DNA of 43,048 bases from NCBI GenBank assembly GCA_036563805.1, contig DATCLS010000033.1, forward strand, positions 1 through 43,048, read 5' to 3'. Numbering within the stretch: position 1 is the first letter of the stretch; each line of letters opens with the position of its first letter. Both the position numbers and the translations under genes were made by a program. The notes below the pieces were generated by a model, which was given only the letters and a program-made list of their open reading frames with translations, did not search any database and was not told the origin of the DNA. The stretch comes from DATCLS01 sp036563805. GTDB lineage: Bacteria; Actinomycetota; Acidimicrobiia; Acidimicrobiales; VFJN01. Of the stretch, positions 6,571-15,949 are shown piece by piece.

Positions 6571-7293
6571 TCAGGGCGCGTCCAGGCTGCAGTCGCCGCA
6601 GCGGCCCGCGCCGGGGAGGCGCTCGTACAGGCAGCACGTCGTGCGCCGGAAGCGCAGCGCGCCGGTGGCGGGGTCCGGCGACCAGCGGCCCAGGCCGGCG
6701 AGCTCGTCCGGCCGGGCCCAGGGGGCGGCGACGAGGCGGTCGAGCGGGCCGTGCCCGGCCCGGTCGAGCGCGGCGAGCGACCCGGCCAGCGCGGACGCCA
6801 CATTGCCCCACAGCAGCCGCCGGCCCACCCGGACGCGGCCCCGCAGCGCCTGGGCCACGGGCGCCAGGTTGGCGTCGACCAGGTGCCGCCAGGCGGCGGC
6901 GGGCGGCAGCCAGGCGACCTCGGCCACCGCCAGGTCGACGGGCCCACCCTCCTCCGGGTACCGATAGGCCAGGCCGTCGAGGCCCAGGGCGGGCGCCGCG
7001 CCGGCGAGCGCCACCGCCCCGGCGTAGATCGACGTGAACCGGGCCGCCCAGCCCTGGTAGAGGAGCGAGGCGACGACCGGGCGGTCGTCGGTGCCGAGCC
7101 GGCGGGCGCCCCAGTCCAGCCAGCGGTCCACCGCCGCCGGCGAGCCGATCAGCCCGGCGGCGGGCGCCAACCCCGTCCCGGCGTCCACGCCGCCGACGGG
7201 AGCGGCCCCCGGCTCCGGGCCGCCGACCGCCAAAGCGAAGAACGGCCCGAGCGCCGCCAGGCTCGCCAGGTCGGGGCGGTCGGTCGCGTCCAT
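6571..7293 (-). CDS. FhuF-like (2Fe-2S) ferric-siderophore reductase
   Basis: 240 aa from ATG 7293 (an in-frame GTG at 7302 would add three residues). The C-terminus holds the FhuF cluster motif CC-x10-C-x2-C (TTCCLYERLPGAGRCGDCSL), which binds a 2Fe-2S centre; the preceding domain has the LLWGNVASAL and RRTTCC features of the family. FhuF proteins reduce iron in hydroxamate siderophores in the cytoplasm. No siderophore transporter or biosynthesis gene is beside it, so its partner siderophore is unknown. Divergent from the PEBP gene. Confidence 0.82.
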   Translation of the reverse strand: MDATDRPDLASLAALGPFFALAVGGPEPGAAPVGGVDAGTGLAPAAGLIGSPAAVDRWLDWGARRLGTDDRPVVASLLYQGWAARFTSIYAGAVALAGAAPALGLDGLAYRYPEEGGPVDLAVAEVAWLPPAAAWRHLVDANLAPVAQALRGRVRVGRRLLWGNVASALAGSLAALDRAGHGPLDRLVAAPWARPDELAGLGRWSPDPATGALRFRRTTCCLYERLPGAGRCGDCSLDAP

Positions 7294-7430
7294 GCCGTCC
7301 ACTAGTGTCCGATCCGCCTGGTCCGGCCGGGAAATCGGCGTTTGCGGCCGCCGGCCCGTGCGGGAGCAGGCTGACCCGACACCCGCTTCGCAGCACCCAG
7401 TCGATCTGCGAGCCGAGACGGAGGAGACCC

Positions 7431-7973
7431 ATGGCCGACCAGTCCAGGCCCCCGCTGCCCTACGACTTCCTGCCGCCGGTCCCGTCGTTCACGCTCACGA
7501 GCGACGACGTCGCCGAGGGCGAGATGCTCGCGCCGACGTTCCACTACAACGACTTCGGCATGTCGGGCGAGAACCTCTCGCCCCACCTGCGGTGGGAGGG
7601 CTTCCCGGCCGAGACCCGCAGCTTCGCCGTCACCTGCTACGACCCCGACGCGCCGACCGGCAGCGGCTTCTGGCACTGGGTCCTGTTCGACATCCCGGCG
7701 TCGGTCACCGAGCTGCCGCGGGGCGCCGGCAGCGGCGACAAGGCCGGCCTGCCGGAGGGCGCCATCCACGCCCGCAACGACTACGGCACCCACGACTTCG
7801 GCGGCGCCGCCCCGCCGCCCGGCGACGCGCCCCACCGCTACGTGTTCGCGGTGCACGCCCTCAAGGTCGAGAAGCTCGGCGCCGACGCCAACGCCACGCC
7901 CGCGGTCGTCGGGTTCATGATGGTCCCGCAGACGATCGCCCGGGCACTGCTGATCCCGGTGTACGGCCACTGA
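7431..7973 (+). CDS. YbhB/YbcL family (PEBP, Raf-kinase-inhibitor-like) protein
   Basis: 180 aa. Family signatures: GENLSPHLRWEGFP, then CYDPDAPTGSGFWHWVLFDIP (the anion-binding DPDAP and HW pair) and HRYVFAVHAL. The ATG at 7431 is preceded by GGAGGA at 7421-7426 with ideal spacing, so an upstream in-frame extension is not used. Bacterial members are small cytosolic proteins of uncertain role; ligand binding is the usual assumption. Longer alternative starts would translate the FhuF/PEBP intergenic promoter region. Confidence 0.88.
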   Translation: MADQSRPPLPYDFLPPVPSFTLTSDDVAEGEMLAPTFHYNDFGMSGENLSPHLRWEGFPAETRSFAVTCYDPDAPTGSGFWHWVLFDIPASVTELPRGAGSGDKAGLPEGAIHARNDYGTHDFGGAAPPPGDAPHRYVFAVHALKVEKLGADANATPAVVGFMMVPQTIARALLIPVYGH

Positions 7974-8094
7974 CATTTTTTCTTCATGTGATCGCGCGAC
8001 CACACGGCGCGCGACCCACGGAACGAAGCCGCACAAGCACGATCCGTGCGGACCGGGCACCCACGCTCCTGGTGGGACGGTGTTTGCTCCAGCG

Positions 8095-8141
8095 ATCACG
8101 ACGCACGGGCCGGGGGGTGACGCCCTCCGGCCCGTCGTGAT
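8095..8141. ncRNA. Long structured hairpin in the hypX leader region
   Basis: ATCACGAC (8095-8102) pairs with GTCGTGAT (8134-8141); after a 4-base bulge GGGCCGG (8107-8113) pairs with CCGGCCC (8127-8133), and GGG/CCC (8115-8117/8123-8125) closes a small loop. It ends 83 bases before the hypX start in a 251-bp gap containing no other gene. It may be a leader structure of hypX or a late terminator of the PEBP gene. It matches no riboswitch class that I recognise. Confidence 0.4.
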
Positions 8142-8224
8142 ACTCATCCCTTCGGCAGGGCTTCTTAACAAATGGGTTGCGGTTCGTCATCTGGCGCGCC
8201 CTGCCAAAGGGGGACAGGCACACC

Positions 8225-9907
8225 ATGGGGTTCCGGGTCGGGTTGCTCTACACGCGCTTCGCGGGCATGCCGCAGGCCATGTGGGCGGCGCTGCGGGACG
8301 ATGGGCACACCGTGTACCGCCCGGAGGACCACGGCTACACGCCGCCGCTGACGCCGGACGCGATGGTGCGCTTCGCCGAGCGCACCGACCCCGACGTGAT
8401 CTTCTGCCCCTTCCTCAAGGAGGTCGTGCCCGCCGCGGTGTGCCAGCGGTGGACGACCTGGATCCCGCATCCCGGCATCCGGGGTGACGCCGGGCCGTCG
8501 TCGCTGTCGTGGGCGATCCTCGAAGGCGAGCGGCGCTGGGGCCTGACCATGGTCCGGGCCGAGCCCGCCGACCGCGTGGAGCACCTCGACTCGGGCAACG
8601 TCGGCGCCTGGCGCGAGTTCCCGATGCCCGACGCCAGCCTGCCCGAGGTCTACGCCCAGTACGTCACGCCGGCCGCGGTCGACTGCGCCCGCGAGGTCCT
8701 CGAACGCATGGCCGTCGATCCCGGCTACGTCGGCGAGCCGCTCGCCGCCCACGGCGACGCCGTGCGGGGACGGTACCGGCCGGTGCTGCGCCAGGACCGG
8801 CTGGCGTTCTCGTGGGACGACCCGCCGGACGAGATCGTCCGGCGTATCCGGGCCGCGCCCTTCGGCGTCCGCACCGAGCTGGCGGGCCGGCCCGTGAACG
8901 CGTTCGACGCCCACCACCACGACGTCGACGGCACCCGCTTCCGGCCCGGCGCGGTCATCGCCCACCGCGACGGGGCGGTGCTGGTCGGAGCGGGCGGCGG
9001 CGGGGCCGTGTGGGTCGGGCACGCCCGGGCCCGGCGGCACGACGGCCGCCGGGGCCTCAAGCTGCCCGCCGTCGAGGTGGCCAAGCCCTACCTGGCGGGC
9101 ATCGCCGAGCGGGTGCTGCACCCCGACCGCCGGGCGCGCTGCCCCCGCACCCACCAGGTCATCCGGTACCAGCGCATCGGGCCGGTCGGCTGGATCGAGG
9201 CCACCCCCTACGACGGCGCGGCGTCCACCGGGTTCTGCGAGCGGCTGCTGGCGGCCCTCCGCTACGCCGCCCAGCAGGACACCCGGGCCATCGCCGTAGT
9301 CGGCGGCCGGGCGGCCTGGAACAACGGCATCCACCTCGGGCTGATCGAGGCGGCGCCCGACCCCCAGGCCGAGGCGTGGGCCAACATCCAGGCCATCGAC
9401 GACGTGGCCGAGTTCGTGTTCGGCCTGTCGCGGGGCCGCAGCGGGACGCGGCCGCAGACGACGATCGCCGTCCTGAACGCCTCGGCGGGCGCCGGCGGGG
9501 CGGTCCTGTCGGCCTGCTTCGACGTGGTGCTGGCCCGGCCGTCGATCAACCTCAACTACCACTACGCCACGATGGGCCTGTCGGGGTCCGAGCTGCGGAG
9601 CCTGGTGCTGCGGCTGCGGGCCGGCAAGCAGGTGGCCCGACGGCTGCTCGCCGAGTGCCTGCCCACCAGCCCGGCGACGGCCCACCAGCTCGGCCTCGTC
9701 GACGCCGTCGGCCCCGACGACCCCGAGGTGTTCCAACGGTGGGCCCGGGAGCGGGCGCGGGAGATCGCCGAGCGCCCCTTCGAGCTGCGCACGCCCATCG
9801 ACAGCCGCCCCTACCGGGAGAGCGAGCTCGAGGACATGTACCTCGACATCTTCGAGGACCGCTACGGGTTCGCGCAGCGCCGCCGGGAGTTCCTAGGGGT
9901 CGCCTGA
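8225..9907 (+). CDS. hypX: HypX/HoxX, [NiFe]-hydrogenase maturation protein (CO ligand synthesis)
   Basis: 560 aa from the ATG at 8225, which follows a GGGGGAC stretch at a suitable distance. The N-terminal half is a formyl-transferase-like domain (ICPFLKEVVP, HPGIRGDAGPSSLSWAI, a typical HoxX signature). The C-terminal half is a crotonase (enoyl-CoA hydratase-like) domain with WNNGIHLGLIEA, NASAGAGGAVLSACFDVVLA and NYHYATMGLSGSE. The family turns formyl-tetrahydrofolate into CO for the active site of [NiFe]-hydrogenases in air. No hydrogenase structural or hyp gene is in the window, so it acts at a distance or is a remnant. A perfect hairpin follows the stop. Confidence 0.88.
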   Translation: MGFRVGLLYTRFAGMPQAMWAALRDDGHTVYRPEDHGYTPPLTPDAMVRFAERTDPDVIFCPFLKEVVPAAVCQRWTTWIPHPGIRGDAGPSSLSWAILEGERRWGLTMVRAEPADRVEHLDSGNVGAWREFPMPDASLPEVYAQYVTPAAVDCAREVLERMAVDPGYVGEPLAAHGDAVRGRYRPVLRQDRLAFSWDDPPDEIVRRIRAAPFGVRTELAGRPVNAFDAHHHDVDGTRFRPGAVIAHRDGAVLVGAGGGGAVWVGHARARRHDGRRGLKLPAVEVAKPYLAGIAERVLHPDRRARCPRTHQVIRYQRIGPVGWIEATPYDGAASTGFCERLLAALRYAAQQDTRAIAVVGGRAAWNNGIHLGLIEAAPDPQAEAWANIQAIDDVAEFVFGLSRGRSGTRPQTTIAVLNASAGAGGAVLSACFDVVLARPSINLNYHYATMGLSGSELRSLVLRLRAGKQVARRLLAECLPTSPATAHQLGLVDAVGPDDPEVFQRWARERAREIAERPFELRTPIDSRPYRESELEDMYLDIFEDRYGFAQRRREFLGVA

Positions 9908-9913
9908 TCGCGC

Positions 9914-9957
9914 GGCCGCGTGCCGGTGGGCGCTCGGCCCGCCCCCGGCACGCGGCC
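9914..9957 (+). terminator. 13-bp perfect hairpin after hypX
   Basis: GGCCGCGTGCCGG (9914-9926) pairs perfectly with CCGGCACGCGGCC (9945-9957); the 18-base loop has an inner GGGC/GCCC pair. It begins 7 bp after the hypX stop, a typical terminator position, but lacks a U-tract. It faces the end of the convergent chelatase gene. Confidence 0.55.
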
Positions 9958-10107
9958 CCGCCCCACGGCCTGCCCCTTCGGTCCGCCCACGGTCGCCGTT
10001 CGGCCGGCCCCGTGCTGGGGCGGGGCCGGCGGCGGGGCCAGGCGCTGGGCGGGGAGCAGGCTCGGGCGGCGGGCGAGGTCGGCGCCCGGTCGGGTCGGCG
10101 CCGCGGG

Positions 10108-12060
10108 TCAGGTCAGCGCCTGGAGCGTGCCCGGCGTGAGGTCGGCCAGGGGCCGGCAGGCGGCGCCCATGGCCTCGGCCAGGCGGGCGGCCAGGCCCAG
10201 GCGGGGGACGCCGGTCTCGGCGTCGAGCACGAGCGCGGGCACGCCGGCCGCCCGCACCTCGGCGGCCGCGGCCAGCGCCGCGGCCGCCGCGTCTTCGCCG
10301 CCGGTCGCCCGACCGTCGGTCACCGCCACCAGCACCGACCGCTCGCCGGCCGCGGTCTGGCGCGTGGCGACCTGGAGGGCGGTGGTCAGCCCGGCCGCCA
10401 GCGGCGTCGTCCCGCCCGTCTCCAGGGCGGCGAGCCGGTTGCGGGCCACCTCGACGCTGCCCGTGGGGGCGAGCGCCACGCGGGCGCCCTCGCCGGCGAA
10501 CGTGACGACCGCGACCCGGTCCCGGCGCTGGTAGGCGTCGGTCAGCAGGCCGAGGACGGCGCCGGTGGCGGCGTGGACCCGTTCCCGGGCCCCCATCGAG
10601 CCCGACGTGTCGAGGGCGATGACGACGAGCGTGCCCGTGCGGTCCTGGCGGACGGCGGAGCGGAGGTCGCCGGGCTGCACGGCCCGCTCGGCGTCGGGCT
10701 CCGCGGCCCGGCGCCGGGCCACCTGGCGGACGGTGGCGGCCACCGCCACGCCGCCCGGGGCGTCGGGGCGGAACGGCTCGTCCCGGACCGTGCGGCCCCG
10801 GGCGCCGGCGGCCGGGGCCCGGCGGCCCGGGGGTCCAACGGCCCGTCCCGCCTCGGCCCGGTGCGGAGCGGGCAGCCTGGGGGAGGGCCGCTCCGCACCC
10901 AGCTCCACCGGCCGCCGGCCGCCGTCGCCCGGCGAGGGCTCGGGACCAAGACCGTCGGCGCCGGGCGGTGGCCCGGCGGATGGGTCCGGGGAACGCGAGG
11001 CCCCCGAGGCGTCGCCGGTGGTGTTGGTCCCGCCGGTGTCGCCGCCGGGCGGGGCGTCAGGCGCCGCGCCGTCGCCGGTGCGGGCCCGATCGAGGGCGTC
11101 GGCCAGCGCCTCCGGGGGCAGTATCGGCGGGTCGAGCGGCGACCGCCGATGCCGGTGGGCCAGCGCCAGGGGCGCGACCCGCTCCACGTCGTCGGGCGTG
11201 GCCGCGGCCCGGCCCTCCCACCCGGCCAGGGCGGCGGCGGCCCGGCACAGCACGATGTCGGCCCGCACGCCCTCGGCGCCGGCCGCCACGGCCAGGCGGG
11301 CGGCGAAGGCGATCGTGGCGTCGTCGAGCGCCGCCGGCCGGGCCCGGCCCAGGCGCCGGGCCAGCGCCCGGTCCTCGGGGTCCAGCGCCGCAGCGCCGCC
11401 CGCGCCGCCGTTGTCACCCGAGCCGGCCCCGTCGCCGCCCGCCGGCCCGGGCGCCGACACCTCCGACGCCTTCGACGAGGCCGCGTCGAACGCCAGGCGG
11501 CGGCGCACGATCTCGGCCCGGGTCTCGGGGTCGGTCGGCGCCGCGACCGCCACGCACAGACCGAACCGGTCGAGGAGCTGGGGCCGCAGCTCGCCCTCCT
11601 CGGGGTTCATGGTGCCGACCAGCACGAACCGGGCCGGCTGCACGACCGACACGCCGTCCCGCTCCAGCCGGTGCTCGCCGCTGACCGCCACGTCGAGCAG
11701 CGTGTCGACCAGGTGGTCGGCCAGCAGGTTGACCTCGTCCACGTAGAGCACGCCGCCGTGGGCGGCGGCGAGCAGGCCGGGCCGCACCCGCTCGGCGCCC
11801 TCGGTCAGGGCGGCGGCCAGGTCGATCGACCCCAGCACCCGGTCCTCGGTGGCGCCCAGCGGCAGCTCGACGAACGGCGCCTCGCCGGGCAGCAGGGCGG
11901 CGAACGCCCGGGCCAACGTGGTCTTCCCGGCGCCCTTGTCGCCCCGCAGCAGCACCCCGCCGATGGCGGGGTCGATGGCGGCCAGGATGAGCGCCAACTT
12001 GAGGTCGTCGTGCCCGACGACGGCGGAGAAGCCGAACCGGCGCCGGCCCGGGGCCGTCAC
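10108..12060 (-). CDS. Fused AAA-ATPase/VWA chelatase subunit (ChlI-ChlD type), CobN partner
   Basis: 650 aa, Rv2850c-like. An N-terminal Mg-chelatase-type AAA domain has Walker A GDKGAGKT (40-47) and Walker B VLYVDE (104-109), plus TMNPEEGELRPQLLDRFGL. A Pro/Gly/Asp-rich linker follows, then a C-terminal VWA domain with the MIDAS motif DTSGS (484-488). In actinobacteria such I-D fusions power CobN to insert cobalt into hydrogenobyrinate a,c-diamide. The GTG start overlaps the cobN stop (GTGA), so the two are translationally coupled under the riboswitch. The open frame continues far upstream only as a shadow of cobN. The annotation 'magnesium chelatase' is possible but the neighbour argues for cobalt. 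Confidence 0.88.
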   Translation of the reverse strand: MTAPGRRRFGFSAVVGHDDLKLALILAAIDPAIGGVLLRGDKGAGKTTLARAFAALLPGEAPFVELPLGATEDRVLGSIDLAAALTEGAERVRPGLLAAAHGGVLYVDEVNLLADHLVDTLLDVAVSGEHRLERDGVSVVQPARFVLVGTMNPEEGELRPQLLDRFGLCVAVAAPTDPETRAEIVRRRLAFDAASSKASEVSAPGPAGGDGAGSGDNGGAGGAAALDPEDRALARRLGRARPAALDDATIAFAARLAVAAGAEGVRADIVLCRAAAALAGWEGRAAATPDDVERVAPLALAHRHRRSPLDPPILPPEALADALDRARTGDGAAPDAPPGGDTGGTNTTGDASGASRSPDPSAGPPPGADGLGPEPSPGDGGRRPVELGAERPSPRLPAPHRAEAGRAVGPPGRRAPAAGARGRTVRDEPFRPDAPGGVAVAATVRQVARRRAAEPDAERAVQPGDLRSAVRQDRTGTLVVIALDTSGSMGARERVHAATGAVLGLLTDAYQRRDRVAVVTFAGEGARVALAPTGSVEVARNRLAALETGGTTPLAAGLTTALQVATRQTAAGERSVLVAVTDGRATGGEDAAAAALAAAAEVRAAGVPALVLDAETGVPRLGLAARLAEAMGAACRPLADLTPGTLQALT

Positions 12061-15000
12061 GACGCCGCCTCCTCCCAGCCCTCGGCGGCCAGCACGGCCT
12101 CCTCGAGGGCCCGGCGGGCGGCGTCCGATGCCGCCCACATGCCCCGCTGGTCGGCCTCCAGCAGCCGCTCGGCGATCGAGCGCAGGGCGCCGGGGTTGGA
12201 CGCCTCGAAGAACTTCCGCATCTCGGGGTCGGCCACGTAGGCGTCGGTGACGCGCTCGTACATCCAGTCGGCGACCACGCCCGTGGTCGCGTCGTAGCCG
12301 AACAGGTAGTCGACGGTGGCCGCCAGCTCGAACGCGCCCTTGTACCCGTGGTTCCGCATGGCCGCGATCCACCGGGGGTTGAGGACCCGGGACCGCACGA
12401 CCCGGGCCGCCTCCTCGGACAACGCCCGCACCTTGGGATCCGCGGGGTCGGCGCTGTCGCCGAACCAGGCCAGCGGCGCCGTGCCGGTGAGCGCCCGCAC
12501 GGCCGCCACCATCCCGCCGTGGTCCTGCAGGTAGTCGTCGGAGTCGAAGATGTCGTGCTCGCGGTTGTCCTGGTTCTTCACGGCCACGTCGATGGCCGCG
12601 AAGCGCCGGCGCATGGCGGCGTCGGCCGGTTCGCCCGCCCGGCCCCGGCCGTAGGCGAAGCCCGACCAGGCCAGGTAGACGTCGGCCAGGTCGGCGTCGC
12701 TGCGCCAGGCCTTCGACTCGATGAGGCCGAGGACCCCCGAGCCGTAGCCGCCGGGCGGCGGGCCGAACAGGCGGGGGTCGTCGCCGCCCGCGGCTCGGAC
12801 CGGGTTGGCCTCCGCGGGCTCGTCGAGGCCCGCCACCAGGCGCACGGCGTCGTCGAGCAGGTCGACGGCGTGGGGGAACGCGTCGCGGAAGAAGCCACTG
12901 ATCCGCAGCGTGACGTCGATCCGGGGCCGGCCCAGCTCCTCCACGGGGACGGGCTCGAGCCCCACCACCCGGCGGGACTCGGGCTCCCACACCGGCCGCA
13001 CGCCGAGCAGGGCGAGCGCCTCGGCCACGTCGTCGCCGCCGGTCCGCATGGCGGACGTGCCCCACAGCACGAGGCCGACGGTCCGGGGCGGGGCGCCGGC
13101 CTCGGCGACGTGCCGCTCCACCAGCCGGTCGGCCAGCTGGCGCCCCACCTCCCAGGCCAGCGGCGACGGGATGCCCTTGGGATCGATGGCGTAGAAGTTG
13201 CGCCCGGTCGGCAGCACGTGGGCCATGCCCCGGGTCGGCGAGCCGCTGGGCCCGGCGGGCACGTAGCGGCCGTCGAGGGCGTCGAGCAGGTGGTCGATCT
13301 CGGCCGTGGTGACGGCCAGCGCCGGCACCAGCGTGTCGCACACCCACCCCAGCACCGGCGGGTCGTCGGGCGCGGCCCGCCAGCCGGCGGCCGCCACCCG
13401 CTCGACCGCGGCCCGGCAGGCGGCGTCGAGGGCGTCGGTGGCGGACCGGTCGAGGTCGCGGGCCGACGGCAGGCCGAGCGTGGGGGCGAGGGCCTCGCGC
13501 AGCGACGGGAGGTCGCCCTGGCCGATCCGGGTGACGGCGAGCACCCACTCGACCAGCTGGTCGTCCGCCGGGGCCTGGCCCAGCACGTGGAGCCCGCCCC
13601 GGATCTGGGCGTCCTTCAGCGCGCACAGGTAGCCGTCGACGGCCTGGACAGCCTCGTCGAAGTCGAAGTCCTCGGCGTCGGGGCCGTCGTCGAACCCCAG
13701 GTCGCGGTGGAGGTCGGCGTTGGTGATCACCTCCCAGACCTGGTCGCGCAGGGCGGGCAGCTTGGCCGGGTCCATGGCCTGGGCCTGGGCGTAGGCGTCG
13801 AGCAGCTGTTCGAGCCGGGCCAGGTCGCCGTAGGTCTCGGCCCGGGTCATGGGCGGCGGCAGGTGGTCGACGATCGTGGCGTGGACCCGCCGCTTGGCCT
13901 GGGCGCCCTCGCCCGGGTCGTTGACGACGAACGGGTAGACGAGCGGCACCGGGCCGAGCGCGGCGTCGGGGAAGCAACCGGCGCTCAGCGCGTTGGCCTT
14001 GCCGGGCAGCCACTCCAGCGTGCCGTGCTTGCCGGCGTGGACGATGGCGTCGGCGCCCCAGCCCTCGTCCAGCCACCGGTAGAAGGCCAGGTAGTGATGG
14101 GGCGGGGGCATGTCGGGGGCGTGGTAGGTGCCGATGGGGTCGGGCCCGAAGCCACGGGGCGGCTGCACCGTGACCAGCACCCCGCCCAGGTCGATCCCGG
14201 GGAACAGCAGCCGGTCCCCCCGCACGTAGACCTCGCCGGGCGGCGGACCCCACACGTCCTCCACCAGGGCCCGGGCGTCGTCGGGCAGCCCGGCGAACCA
14301 GGCGGCGTAGGTCGCGGTGTCGAGCCCGCCGGCGGCCCGGGCCGCCTGGGCCTCCGTCAGCTCGGGGGACTCGTAGGTGAACCCGGCGGCCAGCTCGGCC
14401 ATGAGCTCGTCGCCGCTGGCCGGGATGCGGTCGAGGTGGTAGCCGGCGTCCCGCAGCGCGAGGAGCAGCCGGATCACGCTGGCCGGCGTGTCGAGCCCCA
14501 CCGCGTTGCCCAGCCGGCTGCGACGGGTCGGGTAGGCGGACAGGACGATCGCCACGCGCCGCTCGGACGGCGGGGTCCGGCGCAGGCGGCCGTGGCGCAC
14601 GGCCAGCTCGGCCAGCCGGACGGTCCGGTCGGGAAGCGTGCGGGAGGCGATGATCGGCGCCCCGACGTCTTCGCCGTCGTCGACCACCTCCTTGAAGGCG
14701 AAGGCGGGGGCGATGATCCGGCCGTCGAACTCGGGCAGGGCGACGCCGGAGGCCACCTCCAGCGGCGTGAGGCCGGCCTCGTCGTCCCGCCACTCGGCGG
14801 CCGACCGGTTGGCCGACGGGGCGTGGACCACCGGCACGCCCAGCTCGGCCAGCTGCGGGACCTCCCACGATTCGGCGTCGGCGGCGTTGCTGCCTCCCAT
14901 GGCGAGGACGGTGGTGACCAGCACGTCGATGCCGGCGGCCCGCAGGGGCTCGAGGGCGGCCACCCGGCCCTCGGCGTCGGGCCGCAACGTGTAGCAGGCC

Positions 15001-15599
15001 ACGGCCAGGGCGTCGCCGCCGGCGGCCTCGATGGCGGCGCACAGGTCGGCCACGAACGTCGTGTTCCCGGCCACCAGGTGGGCCCGGTAGAAGACGACGC
15101 CGACCAGTGGCCGGTCGGGCCGGCGGACGGCGCCCGGGCGGCCCAGGCCGGCGCCGTCCCACACCACGACGGCTGGCAGCGGCTGGGGCGGGTCGAAGCC
15201 GAACCCGCCGAGCAGCGTGGTGTCGGCCACGAACCGCAGCAGTTGGGCGAGGTTGGCGGGCCCGCCGGCGGTGACGTACCGGTGGGCCTCGGCCACGATG
15301 CCGGCCGGCACCGTCGAGGCCGCGGCCAGCTCGCCGTCGGGCTCCACCTCGCCGGACAGGGCGATGAACGGCACCCCCGCCGCCCGGCACCGGCGGCGGA
15401 GCTCGTCGAAGCCGTCCCACGACGACCGCCCGCCCAGCAGGCGGACGATGGCGGCGTCGCCCGGCTCCACGTCGGGCACCTCGGGCCGCACGGCCGGGTT
15501 GGCGACCCGGACCGGGCCGAGGCCGGCCGGCAGGTCCTCGACCGTCGAGCGCAGCGCCAGCAGATCGGTCTCGGCGTGGGACAGGAACCAGATCGTCAC
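12057..15599 (-). CDS. cobN: Cobaltochelatase large subunit CobN
   Basis: 1180 aa, full length for the family. Typical CobN/BchH landmarks run through it: GVVFYRAHLVAGNTTFVADLCAAIE, IDVLVTTVLAMGGSNAADAESWEVPQL, HGTLEWLPGKANALS, GRNFYAIDPKGIPSPLAWEVGRQLAD, and EHDIFDSDDYLQDHGGM near the end. It binds the corrin and Co2+ and works in the cytoplasm with the ATPase subunit encoded directly downstream. A GTG start at 15599 is used; no clear Shine-Dalgarno. A cobalamin riboswitch lies about 100 bases upstream, so expression should fall when adenosylcobalamin is plentiful. Confidence 0.95.
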   Translation of the reverse strand: MTIWFLSHAETDLLALRSTVEDLPAGLGPVRVANPAVRPEVPDVEPGDAAIVRLLGGRSSWDGFDELRRRCRAAGVPFIALSGEVEPDGELAAASTVPAGIVAEAHRYVTAGGPANLAQLLRFVADTTLLGGFGFDPPQPLPAVVVWDGAGLGRPGAVRRPDRPLVGVVFYRAHLVAGNTTFVADLCAAIEAAGGDALAVACYTLRPDAEGRVAALEPLRAAGIDVLVTTVLAMGGSNAADAESWEVPQLAELGVPVVHAPSANRSAAEWRDDEAGLTPLEVASGVALPEFDGRIIAPAFAFKEVVDDGEDVGAPIIASRTLPDRTVRLAELAVRHGRLRRTPPSERRVAIVLSAYPTRRSRLGNAVGLDTPASVIRLLLALRDAGYHLDRIPASGDELMAELAAGFTYESPELTEAQAARAAGGLDTATYAAWFAGLPDDARALVEDVWGPPPGEVYVRGDRLLFPGIDLGGVLVTVQPPRGFGPDPIGTYHAPDMPPPHHYLAFYRWLDEGWGADAIVHAGKHGTLEWLPGKANALSAGCFPDAALGPVPLVYPFVVNDPGEGAQAKRRVHATIVDHLPPPMTRAETYGDLARLEQLLDAYAQAQAMDPAKLPALRDQVWEVITNADLHRDLGFDDGPDAEDFDFDEAVQAVDGYLCALKDAQIRGGLHVLGQAPADDQLVEWVLAVTRIGQGDLPSLREALAPTLGLPSARDLDRSATDALDAACRAAVERVAAAGWRAAPDDPPVLGWVCDTLVPALAVTTAEIDHLLDALDGRYVPAGPSGSPTRGMAHVLPTGRNFYAIDPKGIPSPLAWEVGRQLADRLVERHVAEAGAPPRTVGLVLWGTSAMRTGGDDVAEALALLGVRPVWEPESRRVVGLEPVPVEELGRPRIDVTLRISGFFRDAFPHAVDLLDDAVRLVAGLDEPAEANPVRAAGGDDPRLFGPPPGGYGSGVLGLIESKAWRSDADLADVYLAWSGFAYGRGRAGEPADAAMRRRFAAIDVAVKNQDNREHDIFDSDDYLQDHGGMVAAVRALTGTAPLAWFGDSADPADPKVRALSEEAARVVRSRVLNPRWIAAMRNHGYKGAFELAATVDYLFGYDATTGVVADWMYERVTDAYVADPEMRKFFEASNPGALRSIAERLLEADQRGMWAASDAARRALEEAVLAAEGWEEAAS

Positions 15600-15699
15600 G
15601 GCCGGCCGCCAGTCACCGGGCGCGCGGGCCGGTCGGCCGGGGGAGCGGATCTCGGTTCATCGGGTTCCCCATCTCTCGTGAGGTCGGCGTGTCGGAACC

Positions 15700-15856
15700 G
15701 CAGCCGGTCTCCTGGCTCCCGGATCGACACCCCGTCCCCGGCCTTCCCAGCCCGGGGGCCGGTGGCGCACGCGGGGGAGGGGCTCCCCGGTCACAGTGGC
15801 GAGGACCACCCCGGATTCGCACCGGGTTCCCGAACACTGCGGCACCCGGACGCTAC
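15700..15856 (-). promoter_or_regulatory. Cobalamin riboswitch upstream of cobN
   Basis: On the minus strand the class signatures come in the correct order: the GGAACCCGGTGCGAATCCGG stem (15830-15811), GCCACTG (15800-15794), GGGAAGGC (15748-15741) and the B12-box-like GAGCCAGGAGACC (15718-15706). The outer arms lie at about 15856 and 15700. It is 100 bases upstream of the cobN start, so it probably represses cobN and the chelatase ATPase when bound to a cobalamin. The rest of 15600-15949 holds no gene. Confidence 0.95.
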
Positions 15857-15949
15857 ACGATCGGGTCCGCCACCAGGCGCTTCGGCGAGCCGCGGACCGC
15901 CCGGCCGGGTCGGGTCGTCGGATCGCGCCCCTCCAGGAGCCGAGTCCGC

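Noticed and set aside
7974..7990. Intrinsic terminator at the T-run after the PEBP gene
   Set aside because: A T6 run is there, but no stable hairpin directly precedes it.
8095..8141. Known metal (NiCo) riboswitch before hypX
   Set aside because: The hairpin lacks the four-way junction and conserved loops of that class as I know them; kept only as an unclassified structure.
10108..15420. A single 1770-codon open frame on the minus strand
   Set aside because: Only the last 650 codons resemble proteins (AAA/VWA chelatase subunit). The rest is an Arg/Pro-rich shadow of cobN, which lies in another frame; the GTG at 12060 overlapping the cobN stop is the real start.
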